This document shows, in pieces, positions 1 to 8,239 of a stretch of 11,018 nucleotides of DNA. Numbering within the stretch: the first letter of the stretch is position 1; every line of letters begins with the position of its first letter. The position numbers and the translations under genes were made by a program. The notes beneath the pieces were generated by a model. The model was not told the DNA's origin. It worked only from the letters and a program-made list of their open reading frames with translations, and ran no database searches. The stretch comes from Flavobacterium psychrophilum (GTDB lineage: Bacteria; Bacteroidota; Bacteroidia; Flavobacteriales; Flavobacteriaceae), in NCBI GenBank assembly GCA_945872245.1, contig CAMBZB010000050.1, forward strand, positions 1-11,018, in the 5' to 3' direction.

Positions 1-63
1 ATATTTTTTTTTATAAAATATTGTTTTTTAGCATATTAAATATATGAAACCGCTCAAAACAGG

Positions 64-86
64 TTGTTTTTACCCTGCAAAAACAA
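64..86. repeat. Inverted repeat, 8-bp arms, upstream of purK
   Basis: TTGTTTTT at 64-71 and AAAAACAA at 79-86 are perfect reverse complements around a 7-base loop. A smaller perfect hairpin, CTATC with six A and GATAG, lies at 141-156. Neither is followed by a T tract that would make a convincing terminator. No coding sequence was found in 1-255, so this is the upstream spacer of purK and the preceding gene lies outside the window. Confidence 0.4.
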
Positions 87-178
87 GTCATAGTATATTA
101 GGTATAACTTAAAAAATAAAGAAATACTCCTTATGACCGACTATCAAAAAAGATAGAAACAAAACCTTGAACTATAAA

Positions 179-208
179 TTGACATTTGTTTAATATCATT
201 TATATTTG
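179..208 (+). promoter_or_regulatory. Bacteroidota-type promoter for purK
   Basis: TTG at 179-181 is followed after exactly 19 bases by TATATTTG at 201-208. This fits the known Bacteroidota housekeeping consensus (TTG near -33 and TAnnTTTG near -7). Transcription would begin around 213-216, giving purK a leader of about 40 bases with no Shine-Dalgarno sequence, as is usual in the phylum. It is the best promoter match I found in the window. The start site is inferred, not observed. Confidence 0.65.
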
Positions 209-255
209 CATTTTAAAATCCACTTGACATACAACTAGTAACAAAGCATAGCAAA

Positions 256-1407
256 ATGAATTATTTTTCTTCTGATTTCAAATTAGGTATTCTTGGCGGA
301 GGGCAGTTGGGCAAGATGCTCTTGTTTGACACCCGAAAATTCGACATTCAAACCTATGTACTGGATCCAAGTGAGGAGGCACCCTGCAGAATCGCCTGCG
401 ACAAATTTTCTCAAGGCGATTTAATGGATTTTGAAACCGTGTACCACTTCGGGAAACAAGTCGATGTATTGACTTTCGAAATAGAATTGGTCAACCTTGA
501 AGCTTTGGAAAAACTAGAAAATGAAGGAACGAAAGTATATCCTTCGCCAAAAACCTTGAAACTCATTCAAAACAAGGGAATCCAAAAAAACTTTTATATA
601 GAAAACAACATCCCAACTGCGCCTTCAAAAACATTCGCAACTTTAAAAAGCGTGGTGGTCGAAATTGTCGAATCTAAATTAGAAATGCCTTTTGTCTGGA
701 AATGCACCGAATTTGGTTACGACGGAAATGGCGTAAAAATCATAAGAACATTGCAAGATGTTGAAAATTTACCTGATGTGGAATGTATAGCCGAAGAAAT
801 GGTCGAATTCAAAAACGAATTGGCTGTTATAGTTTGCCGAAGTCCTTCCGGCGAAATCAAAACCTATCCCGTCGTGGAAATGGAATTCCATCCCGAAGCG
901 AACCAAGTAGAATATGTAATTTGCCCGGCGAGGATTGATGACACAGTCGCTGCAAAAGCAAGGGCAATTGCCTTAGATGTTTCCGAAAAGTTTCATCACG
1001 TGGGACTTTTGGCAGTCGAAATGTTTCAAACATTTGACGATGAAATCTTGGTAAATGAAGTCGCCCCTCGCCCACACAATTCGGGTCATTACAGTATTGA
1101 AGCTAGTTACACTTCGCAATTCGAAAACCACTTGCGCGCCATCCTCGATTTACCCCTTGGAAATACCGACAGCAAAGTTGCTGGAATTATGGTAAATTTG
1201 GTTGGTTCAGCAGGGTTTTCAGGTGATGTGATTTATGAAAATATTGAAAAAATATTAGGTTGGAATGGGGTTACGCCTCATATTTATGGAAAAAAACAAA
1301 CGCGCCCTTTTAGAAAAATGGGCCACGTAACCATTGTTAACCAAGATATCAATGAAGCAAGAAAAATTGCCGAAGAAGTCAAGAATACGATTAGAGTAAT
1401 TGCATAA
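256..1407 (+). CDS. purK: N5-carboxyaminoimidazole ribonucleotide synthase (PurK)
   Basis: PurK uses ATP and bicarbonate to carboxylate AIR to N5-CAIR in cytosolic de novo purine synthesis, and PurE then rearranges the product. The 383-residue protein is full length for this ATP-grasp family. Visible features are the N-terminal glycine-rich motif LGILGGGQLGKM (residues 10-21), the ATP-grasp strand WKCTEFGYDGNG (148-159), the AEEMVEFKNELA segment (179-190), and the metal/phosphate-binding C-terminal signature NEVAPRPHNSGHYSIE (267-282). The ATG at 256 follows the promoter at 179-208 and places the glycine-rich motif at the expected distance from the N-terminus. purE follows 109 bases downstream on the same strand with no promoter visible between them, so cotranscription is likely. 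No key motif is missing. Confidence 0.96.
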   Translation: MNYFSSDFKLGILGGGQLGKMLLFDTRKFDIQTYVLDPSEEAPCRIACDKFSQGDLMDFETVYHFGKQVDVLTFEIELVNLEALEKLENEGTKVYPSPKTLKLIQNKGIQKNFYIENNIPTAPSKTFATLKSVVVEIVESKLEMPFVWKCTEFGYDGNGVKIIRTLQDVENLPDVECIAEEMVEFKNELAVIVCRSPSGEIKTYPVVEMEFHPEANQVEYVICPARIDDTVAAKARAIALDVSEKFHHVGLLAVEMFQTFDDEILVNEVAPRPHNSGHYSIEASYTSQFENHLRAILDLPLGNTDSKVAGIMVNLVGSAGFSGDVIYENIEKILGWNGVTPHIYGKKQTRPFRKMGHVTIVNQDINEARKIAEEVKNTIRVIA

Positions 1408-1414
1408 ACAATTG

Positions 1415-1509
1415 AAAGATTAAATGATTTAAAGATTGAAAAATTAGAAAACCATCAATTTCTATCTTAGCCAAAATCTTTAAATCATTTAATTTTAAAA
1501 TCTTTAAAT
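1415..1509. repeat. Nested inverted repeat between purK and purE
   Basis: ATTAAATGATTTAAAGATT at 1419-1437 is the exact reverse complement of 1475-1493, so the arms are 19 bp. The loop is 37 bases and contains a second perfect hairpin, TAGAAA (1445-1450) with TTTCTA (1459-1464). A further copy of AATCTTTAAAT at 1499-1509 repeats 1475-1485, so the left arm (1427-1437) has two possible partners. The transcript could form a long AU-rich stem between the two purine genes. Function is unknown; it could be an attenuator, a processing or stability element, or a dispersed repeat. Confidence 0.75.
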
Positions 1510-1516
1510 ATAAAAA

Positions 1517-1999
1517 ATGAAAGTAGCTGTAATAATGGGAAGCATATCTGATATGCCCGTAATGCAAGAAGCCATCGACATCCTAAAGGGATTCGACATA
1601 GAAGTAGAAGTGGATATCGTTTCAGCACACCGAACCCCAGAAAAATTATTCGATTTCAGCAAAAATGCCCACACTCGAGGCATTTCAGTAATTATTGCCG
1701 GTGCTGGCGGCGCGGCACATTTACCAGGAATGGTCGCTTCCATGTCGCCCCTTCCCGTAATTGGCGTTCCTGTAAAATCGAGTAATTCCATTGATGGTTG
1801 GGATAGCGTTTTGTCCATTTTGCAAATGCCGGGCGGAGTTCCCGTGGCAACCGTTGCCTTAAACGGAGCAAAAAATGCCGGAATTCTAGCCGCTCAAATC
1901 ATTGGAACTTCTGATAAATGTATTTTAGACAAAATCATCCTTTACAAAGAAGGATTGAAAGCCATCGTAAATAAATCTTCGGAAAATTTAAAAAAATAA
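1517..1999 (+). CDS. purE: N5-carboxyaminoimidazole ribonucleotide mutase (PurE, class I)
   Basis: PurE converts N5-CAIR, made by PurK, into CAIR in the cytosol; class I enzymes form octamers. The 160-residue protein is the usual length. It has the N-terminal phosphate-binding motif MGSISD (residues 7-12), the catalytic-histidine motif SAHRTP (36-41, His38), the loop AGAGGAAHLPGM (61-72), and the conserved PVKSSNSIDGWDSVLSILQM stretch (85-104). Pairing with purK supports class I (N5-CAIR mutase) rather than the PurK-independent class II. The ATG sits in an A-rich context without a Shine-Dalgarno sequence and places GSxSD where the family has it. The gene probably shares the purK transcript, which crosses the nested palindrome at 1415-1509. 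Confidence 0.97.
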   Translation: MKVAVIMGSISDMPVMQEAIDILKGFDIEVEVDIVSAHRTPEKLFDFSKNAHTRGISVIIAGAGGAAHLPGMVASMSPLPVIGVPVKSSNSIDGWDSVLSILQMPGGVPVATVALNGAKNAGILAAQIIGTSDKCILDKIILYKEGLKAIVNKSSENLKK

Positions 2000-2015
2000 G
2001 TTTTGAAGCTATAAG

Positions 2016-2089
2016 AATTAAGTACCATAAAGCAATATGAGACCTTAATTTCTTAATGGTTTAGAATAAAAAACAAACCTGTAAGGTTT
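2016..2089. repeat. Palindromes in the purE to M3 peptidase spacer
   Basis: Two perfect inverted repeats lie here. AATTAAG at 2016-2022 pairs with CTTAATT at 2044-2050, and AAACCT at 2075-2080 pairs with AGGTTT at 2084-2089 around a GTA loop. ACCAT (2024-2028) and ATGGT (2056-2060) add a competing pairing. The second hairpin ends 12 bases before the peptidase ATG. No TAnnTTTG promoter was seen, so the downstream gene may be read through from purKE or use a weak promoter. Confidence 0.5.
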
Positions 2090-2101
2090 AAATTAAAAAC
2101 A

Positions 2102-4147
2102 ATGAGCGTCTTAACCCACCATTTCAATACAAAATACAACACTGCGCCTTTTTCGAAAATCAAAAACGAAGACTTTCTTCCTGCTTTTCAAAAAGGAATC
2201 GAATTGGCAAAAGCCGAAATTGATGCGATTGTAAGAAACCCCATCAAACCCACTTTCGAAAACACGATTGAAGCCTTGGCTTTTAGCGGTGACATTTTAG
2301 ACCGGATTTCAAGTATATTTTTCAACCTGAATTCAGCAGAAACAAGTGACGAAATGCAAAAAATTGCACAGGAAGTTTCGCCATTGTTATCAGAATTTGG
2401 TAATGACATTCGCCTTAATCCTGATTTGTTTGCAAGGGTGAAGGCCGTTTACGATCAAAAAGAACACTTGAACCTCAACCCAGAACAAACCACACTTTTA
2501 GACAAGAAATACAAGAGTTTTTCCAGAAACGGAGCCAATTTACCCGAAGACAAAAAAACCCAATTGCGCGAAATCGACAAGGAATTATCGAAGTTGAGTT
2601 TGCAGTTTGGCGAAAATGTTTTGGCTGAAACCCATGCTTTCGAATTGCATATTACCGACGAAAATGATTTAGCAGGATTGCCAGAAGGAACAAGGGGAGC
2701 CGCTCATTCTTTGGCGAAAAGTCAAGAAAAGGAAGGTTGGATTTTCACCTTGGATCATCCTAGTTATATTCCGTTTGTGACCTATGCCGACAACCGCGAA
2801 TTGCGCAAGAAAATGGCGATTGCCTCTGGTGCCAGAGCGTTTCAAAATAATGAATTCGACAATCAGGAAATCGTGTTGAAAATTGCCAAATTGCGTTTTG
2901 ACAGAGCCCAAGTATTGGGTTACAAAACACATTCCCATTTTGTACTCGAAGAAAGAATGGCAGAAACTCCAGATAAAGTAATTTCGTTTTCGAGCGATTT
3001 ATTGGCCAAAGCCAAACCCGCAGCCGAAAAAGAATTTGACCAATTATCCGCTTTCGCAAAAGAACTGGATGGAATTGAGCAACTCGAAAAATGGGATGGC
3101 GCTTATTATTCGGAGAAATTGAAACAACAATTGTTCAGTTTGGATGACGAAATATTGAAACCCTATTTCCAATTGGAGAAAGTCTTGGACGGTGCTTTCA
3201 CGGTGGCACAAAAATTATACGGCATCACTTTCGAAGAAACCTTTGAAATTGACAAATACCACGAGGACGTAAAAACCTACGAAGTAAAAGACGAAGACGG
3301 CCAATTAGTGGCGATTTTTTATACCGATTTCTTCCCGAGAAAAGGAAAACGAAACGGTGCCTGGATGACGTCTTTCAAATCACAATACATCAAAAAAGGG
3401 ATCAACGAAAGACCGCACATTTCGAACGTTTGCAATTTTACTCCTCCAATTGCCGCTTCCGAGAAATCGGAAGCCAAACCATCGCTGTTGACATTTAACG
3501 AAGTTACGACTTTATTCCACGAATTTGGCCACGGTTTGCATGGGATGTTAGCCAATACCACCTATCCCAGTTTGTCGGGAACATCCGTTTATTGGGATTT
3601 TGTCGAATTGCCAAGCCAGATTATGGAAAACTGGTGTTACGAACCGGAAACCTTGGCTTTGTTCGCTTATCACTATGAAACCGGCGAAATGATTCCAATG
3701 GAATTAGTGCACAAAATAAAGGAAAGTGCGAGTTTTCAGGAAGGAATGGCAACCATGCGCCAGTTGAGTTTTGGATTATTGGATATGGGTTGGCATGGAC
3801 AAGACCCTTCGAACATCAAAGACATCAAAACCTTTGAGACGGAGCAATTTGCAGCAACACAATTATATCCCGATGTTAAGGAAAACGCAATGAGCACCGC
3901 TTTTTCACACATTTTCCAAGGCGGATATTCATCAGGATATTACAGCTACAAATGGGCGGAAGTATTGGATGCGGATGCTTTCGAATATTTTCAGGAAAAA
4001 GGCATTTTCAACAAAGAAGTTGCCGCAAAATTCAAGGAAAACATACTTTCAAAAGGCGGAACCGAACACCCCATGATTTTGTACAAACGTTTTAGAGGAC
4101 AAGAGCCAAAACCGGAAGCATTATTGAAGAGAGCGGGATTGTTATAG
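2102..4147 (+). CDS. dcp: M3 family zinc metallopeptidase, peptidyl-dipeptidase Dcp-like
   Basis: This zinc peptidase probably degrades short peptides by removing C-terminal dipeptides. At 681 residues it has the length of E. coli Dcp. The zinc site is complete: HEFGH (residues 473-477, catalytic Glu474) and the third ligand Glu502 in DFVELPSQ (499-506). The C-terminal Tyr-rich substrate-binding motif GGYSSGYYSYKWAEVLDADAF is present near residue 620. NGAWM and SNVCNF in the middle resemble Dcp more than the related oligopeptidase A (PrlC), but I judged this by eye, so substrate preference is uncertain. The N-terminus (MSVLTHHFNTKYNTAPF) shows no signal peptide, so the protein is probably cytosolic. 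It follows purE by 102 bases and faces the - strand gene ending at 4177. There is no obvious functional link with purine synthesis. Confidence 0.93.
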   Translation: MSVLTHHFNTKYNTAPFSKIKNEDFLPAFQKGIELAKAEIDAIVRNPIKPTFENTIEALAFSGDILDRISSIFFNLNSAETSDEMQKIAQEVSPLLSEFGNDIRLNPDLFARVKAVYDQKEHLNLNPEQTTLLDKKYKSFSRNGANLPEDKKTQLREIDKELSKLSLQFGENVLAETHAFELHITDENDLAGLPEGTRGAAHSLAKSQEKEGWIFTLDHPSYIPFVTYADNRELRKKMAIASGARAFQNNEFDNQEIVLKIAKLRFDRAQVLGYKTHSHFVLEERMAETPDKVISFSSDLLAKAKPAAEKEFDQLSAFAKELDGIEQLEKWDGAYYSEKLKQQLFSLDDEILKPYFQLEKVLDGAFTVAQKLYGITFEETFEIDKYHEDVKTYEVKDEDGQLVAIFYTDFFPRKGKRNGAWMTSFKSQYIKKGINERPHISNVCNFTPPIAASEKSEAKPSLLTFNEVTTLFHEFGHGLHGMLANTTYPSLSGTSVYWDFVELPSQIMENWCYEPETLALFAYHYETGEMIPMELVHKIKESASFQEGMATMRQLSFGLLDMGWHGQDPSNIKDIKTFETEQFAATQLYPDVKENAMSTAFSHIFQGGYSSGYYSYKWAEVLDADAFEYFQEKGIFNKEVAAKFKENILSKGGTEHPMILYKRFRGQEPKPEALLKRAGLL

Positions 4148-4176
4148 ATTTTATAAAAACAGAAATGTTTCGATTT

Positions 4177-4950
4177 TTATTGAAATAAAACCAGCATCAA
4201 CCACCACAATATCGGTACACTTTCAACCCAAAAAGAAGTGTAATATTTATTCCTTTTCCAATCCGTGAAGTCAATAAACAAAACCGTAATAATTCCTATT
4301 GGCAGCACTAAATAACTTGGATTCGGTTTTAAAAACTCTAAAAGAATAAATGGAATTACAAATAAAATTCCAAGTAATTTAGCGCTATTGATTCCAAACA
4401 ATTGAGGCAGGGTGTTCAAGATTTTTTCATCGGTTTTACTGTCCATTATTTCAAAGGGAATTAGCAAACTGGTAAGTATAAAAAAGCGTTGAATGAAACT
4501 AATGTAAAATTCAAAAGACACCCATTTCAGAGTTTGAAAAGGAATATATACCGTTATAAAAGTAACCACAAAACTCACAAAAAAAAGTTTTATCCAGCCA
4601 TATCTCCTTAAGAAAGGATAAATCAAAACGAATAATCCTGAAAAAAATATTAGTTTCTGAATCCTATTTTCCAATATACAAAAAGAAAACAAAAACCCTA
4701 CTCCTGCCAAAACACTTACTATTATAATCGCGTAATATTTATTGGACCCAAAAAAGCCTCTCCTAAAAACTTCAAAATATTTCAGGAAATTATACCCTAA
4801 AACGGTTCCAGAAAACACACAAAAAGGGAAATAATCCATGGAATCCAAATGATTTGAAATAACAGTAATCTGAAGCAGACAAAACACGGCAAAAGCCACG
4901 TGGATACTGCCATCAATATAAATATCAAATACTCCCCTAAAAATCTTCAT
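4177..4950 (-). CDS. UbiA-like multi-spanning membrane protein of unknown function
   Basis: An integral inner-membrane protein of 257 residues if it starts at the ATG at 4950-4948. An in-frame ATG at 5007 would add 19 residues, but MKIFRGVFDIYIDGSIHVAF looks like the natural N-terminus of this kind of protein. About eight or nine hydrophobic helices are visible. PFEIMDSKTDEKILNTLPQL (residues 165-184) resembles the second Asp-rich motif of UbiA prenyltransferases (DIRDxxGD...TLP..LG), with Glu for the first Asp. Where the first motif NDxxDxxxD should be, after the second helix, it reads GYNFLKY (52-58), with no aspartates. It may therefore be a divergent UbiA-superfamily member without classical prenyl-diphosphate chemistry, or only a structural relative. 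The C-terminus has the aromatic stretch YYTSFWVESVPILWW. It converges on the peptidase gene (29-base gap) and diverges from gcvP. Substrate unknown. Confidence 0.8.
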   Translation of the reverse strand: MKIFRGVFDIYIDGSIHVAFAVFCLLQITVISNHLDSMDYFPFCVFSGTVLGYNFLKYFEVFRRGFFGSNKYYAIIIVSVLAGVGFLFSFCILENRIQKLIFFSGLFVLIYPFLRRYGWIKLFFVSFVVTFITVYIPFQTLKWVSFEFYISFIQRFFILTSLLIPFEIMDSKTDEKILNTLPQLFGINSAKLLGILFVIPFILLEFLKPNPSYLVLPIGIITVLFIDFTDWKRNKYYTSFWVESVPILWWLMLVLFQ

Positions 4951-4954
4951 CCAA

Positions 4955-4962
4955 CAAAAATA
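4955..4962 (-). promoter_or_regulatory. Possible -7 element of the UbiA-like gene
   Basis: On the - strand this reads TATTTTTG, a full match to TAnnTTTG. It ends only 4 bases before the ATG at 4950, so transcription would begin at or very near the start codon and the mRNA would be leaderless. The nearest upstream TTG is 14 bases away, shorter than the usual spacing, which weakens the call. Confidence 0.25.
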
Positions 4963-5049
4963 ATCAACGTTGTTAACAAATAACGATTTTAGTTGAAAGA
5001 TTCCCAAGAATCAGCTACTTGAACCCCCATTTATTTTGATAATAATCCA

Positions 5050-5057
5050 TAAATTTG
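5050..5057 (+). promoter_or_regulatory. Candidate -7 element for gcvP
   Basis: TAAATTTG matches the Bacteroidota -7 consensus TAnnTTTG, 31 bases upstream of the gcvP ATG. The available TTG triplets sit 11 or 28 bases upstream of it, so the -33 element is poorly placed. The spacer between the divergent genes is too short and lacks the conserved structure for a tandem glycine riboswitch. Confidence 0.4.
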
Positions 5058-5088
5058 CAGCTTCAAAAAACAATACTTTTACCATTAC

Positions 5089-7938
5089 ATGAAAACAGAT
5101 TCATTTGCTTTAAGACACATTGGACCAAGAGAAAAAGACCTTCAACACATGTTGAAAACAATAGGGGTTGAGTCTATCGAACAGCTATTATATGAAACTC
5201 TTCCGGATACTATTCGCTTAAAAAAACCACTGGATTTAGACCCTGCAATGACTGAATATGAGTACCTCAATCACATTTCGCATTTGGGAACTAAAAATAA
5301 AATGTTTCAATCCTATATTGGCCTAGGCTACAATCAAGCTATTGTCCCTGCCGTAATTCAAAGAAATATTCTCGAAAACCCGGGATGGTATACCGCATAC
5401 ACCCCTTATCAGGCCGAAATTGCACAAGGTCGTCTCGAAGCCATTTTGAATTTCCAAACCATGGTTATTGAATTAACCGGAATGGAAATTGCCAATGCTT
5501 CCTTGCTTGATGAAGGAACTGCGGCTGCCGAAGCAATGGCATTGTTGTTTGACGTTCGTTCCCGTGACCAAAAGAAAAATAACATCCATAAATTTTTCGT
5601 TTCCGAAGAAATATTACCACAAACTTTATCCGTTTTACAAACCCGATCCACCCCTATTGGTATCGAATTGGTCTTCGGGAATCACGAAAATTTTGATTTT
5701 TCGACCGATTTTTTTGGAGCCATTCTTCAATATCCCGGCAAATATGGACAAGTTCATGATTATGCTGATTTTATTGCCATAGCAGCGGAAAATGAGATAA
5801 AAGTAGCTGTTGCAGCTGATATTTTGAGTTTAACTAAATTGACCCCTCCTGGAGAAATGGGTGCGGCAGTAGTAGTGGGAACTACGCAACGTTTCGGAAT
5901 TCCCCTAGGTTATGGCGGACCGCACGCGGCTTATTTTGCAACAAAAGATGAATATAAAAGAAGTATGCCAGGAAGAATTATTGGCGTGACCGTTGATACT
6001 GATGGGAATCGTGCGCTTCGAATGGCTTTGCAAACTCGCGAACAACACATCAAACGCGACAAAGCGACTTCCAATATTTGCACGGCGCAAGTTTTACTGT
6101 CGGTTATGGCGGGGATGTATGCTGTTTTCCACGGTCCAAAAGGCCTGCAATACATTGCCAATAAAATTCATGCTTTGGCAGCGACTTTGGCAAACGAATT
6201 AGAAAAATTAGGTTTGCAACAAACCAATACCGCTTTCTTTGATACCATTGTTATAAAAGCGGATACCAAAAAAGTACGCGACATAGCAGAAAAAAACGAA
6301 GTCAATTTCTACTATATCGACAAAAATACCATTTCCATTTCCTTGAACGAAACAACCAGTATCGACGATATAAATAAAATAGTTGGGATTTTCGCTTCAT
6401 CAAAAGATACTCAGGGAACTACAATTGAGACCTTGACTGAAACCAATCATTATCATTCCAATTTAAGAAGAACATCAACATTCTTGCAACACGACGTTTT
6501 CAATAAATACCATTCAGAAACAGCTTTGATGCGTTACATCAAAATGTTGGAACGTAAAGATTTAGCTTTAAACCACTCCATGATTTCGTTGGGATCCTGC
6601 ACCATGAAGTTGAATGCTGCTGCAGAAATGTTGCCGTTAAGCAACGCTTTTTGGAACAACATTCATCCCTTTGCACCCTTGGATCAAGCACAAGGTTACC
6701 AAGAAATGTTACGAAAACTGGAACAGCAATTAAACGTAATTACAGGTTTTGCAGGAACGACTTTACAACCTAATTCTGGTGCGCAAGGAGAATATGCCGG
6801 ATTGATGGTGATTCGTGCCTATCATCAATCACGTGGCGATCACCACAGAAATATTGCCTTAATTCCCTCGTCGGCACACGGAACTAATCCGGCATCGGCA
6901 GCGATGGCTGGAATGAAAGTGATTGTCACCAAAACATTAGAAAACGGAAATATTGATATTGATGATTTACGGGAAAAAGCAATGGAACACGCAGCTGATT
7001 TGTCTTGTTTGATGGTGACTTATCCCTCCACGCACGGTGTTTTTGAAAGTGCCATCAAAGAAATTACACAAATCATTCACGATAATGGCGGGCAAGTTTA
7101 TATGGATGGTGCCAATATGAATGCGCAAGTGGGCTTGACCAATCCGGCTACCATTGGCGCTGATGTTTGCCACTTAAATTTACACAAGACTTTCGCAATT
7201 CCTCACGGAGGCGGAGGACCTGGTGTGGGCCCAATTTGTGTAGCGCCACAATTAGTTCCTTTTTTACCAACAAATCCGGTAATTCCAACAGGCGGAGGTA
7301 CCGCCATTAAGGCAATTTCTGCTGCACCTTGGGGCTCGGCTCTAGTTTGCTTGATTTCTTATGGCTACATTGCGATGTTAGGAGCAGAAGGTGTTACAGA
7401 CGCCACGAAGTATGCCATTTTGAATGCTAATTATATCAAGGAAAAATTAAACGGTCATTACGACACCTTATATTCTGGCGAAATGGGTCGTGCCGCTCAT
7501 GAAATGATATTGGAATGTCGCCCTTTCAAACAAAAAGGAATCGAAGTTACCGACATTGCCAAACGTTTGATGGATTACGGTTTCCATGCGCCTACGGTTT
7601 CGTTCCCTGTGGCTGGAACCTTGATGATTGAACCGACAGAAAGCGAAAATTTGGAAGAATTAGACCGTTTTTGCGACGCGATGATTTCCATCAGAAAAGA
7701 AATTGAAGCGGCTAAATTGGAAGACAAAAACAATGTTCTTAAAAATGCTCCACATACTTTAGGAATGCTGACTGCCGATGTTTGGAATTTTCCTTATAGC
7801 AGAGAAAAAGCGGCTTTCCCATTAGATTATATTGCGGAAAACAAATTTTGGCCTACTGTTCGCAGAGCGGATGACGCTTTTGGAGATCGGAATTTAGTGT
7901 GTAGCTGCGCTCCAATTGAAGCGTATATGGAGCACTAA
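5089..7938 (+). CDS. gcvP: Glycine dehydrogenase (decarboxylating), P protein of the glycine cleavage system
   Basis: GcvP is the PLP enzyme that decarboxylates glycine and passes the aminomethyl group to the lipoyl arm of GcvH, feeding one-carbon units to tetrahydrofolate through GcvT. The 949-residue protein is the fused, single-chain form (E. coli GcvP is of similar length), not the split GcvPA/GcvPB type. The N-terminal half carries [15 protein letters not shown] (residues 136-150). The C-terminal half carries [10 protein letters not shown] and the PLP site [15 protein letters not shown] (698-712), with Lys700 as the expected Schiff-base lysine and the glycine-rich loop following. Start and end match the family, beginning at FALRHIGP and ending near CSCAPIEAY. 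No gcvT or gcvH lies beside it, so those partners must be elsewhere. The gene appears monocistronic, with a possible terminator at 7949-7977. Confidence 0.98.
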   Translation: MKTDSFALRHIGPREKDLQHMLKTIGVESIEQLLYETLPDTIRLKKPLDLDPAMTEYEYLNHISHLGTKNKMFQSYIGLGYNQAIVPAVIQRNILENPGWYTAYTPYQAEIAQGRLEAILNFQTMVIELTGMEIANASLLDEGTAAAEAMALLFDVRSRDQKKNNIHKFFVSEEILPQTLSVLQTRSTPIGIELVFGNHENFDFSTDFFGAILQYPGKYGQVHDYADFIAIAAENEIKVAVAADILSLTKLTPPGEMGAAVVVGTTQRFGIPLGYGGPHAAYFATKDEYKRSMPGRIIGVTVDTDGNRALRMALQTREQHIKRDKATSNICTAQVLLSVMAGMYAVFHGPKGLQYIANKIHALAATLANELEKLGLQQTNTAFFDTIVIKADTKKVRDIAEKNEVNFYYIDKNTISISLNETTSIDDINKIVGIFASSKDTQGTTIETLTETNHYHSNLRRTSTFLQHDVFNKYHSETALMRYIKMLERKDLALNHSMISLGSCTMKLNAAAEMLPLSNAFWNNIHPFAPLDQAQGYQEMLRKLEQQLNVITGFAGTTLQPNSGAQGEYAGLMVIRAYHQSRGDHHRNIALIPSSAHGTNPASAAMAGMKVIVTKTLENGNIDIDDLREKAMEHAADLSCLMVTYPSTHGVFESAIKEITQIIHDNGGQVYMDGANMNAQVGLTNPATIGADVCHLNLHKTFAIPHGGGGPGVGPICVAPQLVPFLPTNPVIPTGGGTAIKAISAAPWGSALVCLISYGYIAMLGAEGVTDATKYAILNANYIKEKLNGHYDTLYSGEMGRAAHEMILECRPFKQKGIEVTDIAKRLMDYGFHAPTVSFPVAGTLMIEPTESENLEELDRFCDAMISIRKEIEAAKLEDKNNVLKNAPHTLGMLTADVWNFPYSREKAAFPLDYIAENKFWPTVRRADDAFGDRNLVCSCAPIEAYMEH

Positions 7939-7948
7939 TTTAAAGCTG

Positions 7949-7977
7949 AAAATACCTCAGAAATCAAGGTTTTTTTT
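7949..7977 (+). terminator. Possible intrinsic terminator of gcvP
   Basis: AAAA, T, ACCT (7949-7957) can pair with AGGT, T, TTTT (7967-7975) around a 9-base loop with one T-T mismatch, and the run of eight T at 7970-7977 forms the tail. The stem is short and AT-rich, so the call is tentative. It begins 11 bases after the gcvP stop. Confidence 0.4.
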
Positions 7978-8239
7978 ACTAAAACTATATAAATTTACTC
8001 GAAATACACCTAGAATTAAACCGAAAAATAAAACTTTCATCAGCACATTTAGCCACTTGGCTCCTGTATTTCAATCTAACCATTTATGAAAATTTTGAGA
8101 GGCAAATCTCAGAGAACATGAAAACAAGAGCTTTGTCAATTGCAATGGTAAAGAAAAATTAAAATGTAGTTTTTTTATGTGTTATTAAAAACATAGCATT
8201 TTTATCTATAAATTAGCCTATATTTTTTATGAAATCCCA
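7978..8239. other. Spacer before the KAS III gene with hairpins and two micro-ORFs
   Basis: No ordinary gene is visible. AGCCA-CT-TGGCT (8051-8062) is a perfect palindrome, and TGAGA (8096-8100) pairs with TCTCA (8107-8111). Two tiny ORFs overlap at ATGA: 8086-8121 (MKILRGKSQRT) and 8118-8162 (MKTRALSIAMVKKN). They could be leader peptides, a gene remnant or chance. TAAATTAG at 8209-8216 and TATATTTT at 8219-8226 each miss the -7 consensus by one base and lack a good TTG partner, so the promoter of the next gene is unresolved. Confidence 0.35.

Noticed and set aside
224..229. TTGACA resembling an E. coli -35 box close to purK
   Set aside because: No matching -10 or TAnnTTTG element lies at a suitable distance before the ATG at 256, and the promoter at 179-208 is far better.
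857..1075. Open frame on the - strand inside purK
   Set aside because: It lies fully within a well-supported gene and its translation has no recognisable motif; it is a coding shadow. The same holds for other-frame ORFs inside purE, the peptidase, gcvP, the KAS III gene and the glycosyltransferase.
4148..4176. Bidirectional terminator between the converging peptidase and UbiA-like genes
   Set aside because: Only a 4-bp TTTC/GAAA pairing with a 10-base loop is visible in the 29-base gap, too weak to call.
4951..5088. Glycine riboswitch upstream of gcvP
   Set aside because: The spacer is short and AT-rich, and I see none of the paired GC-rich aptamer helices.
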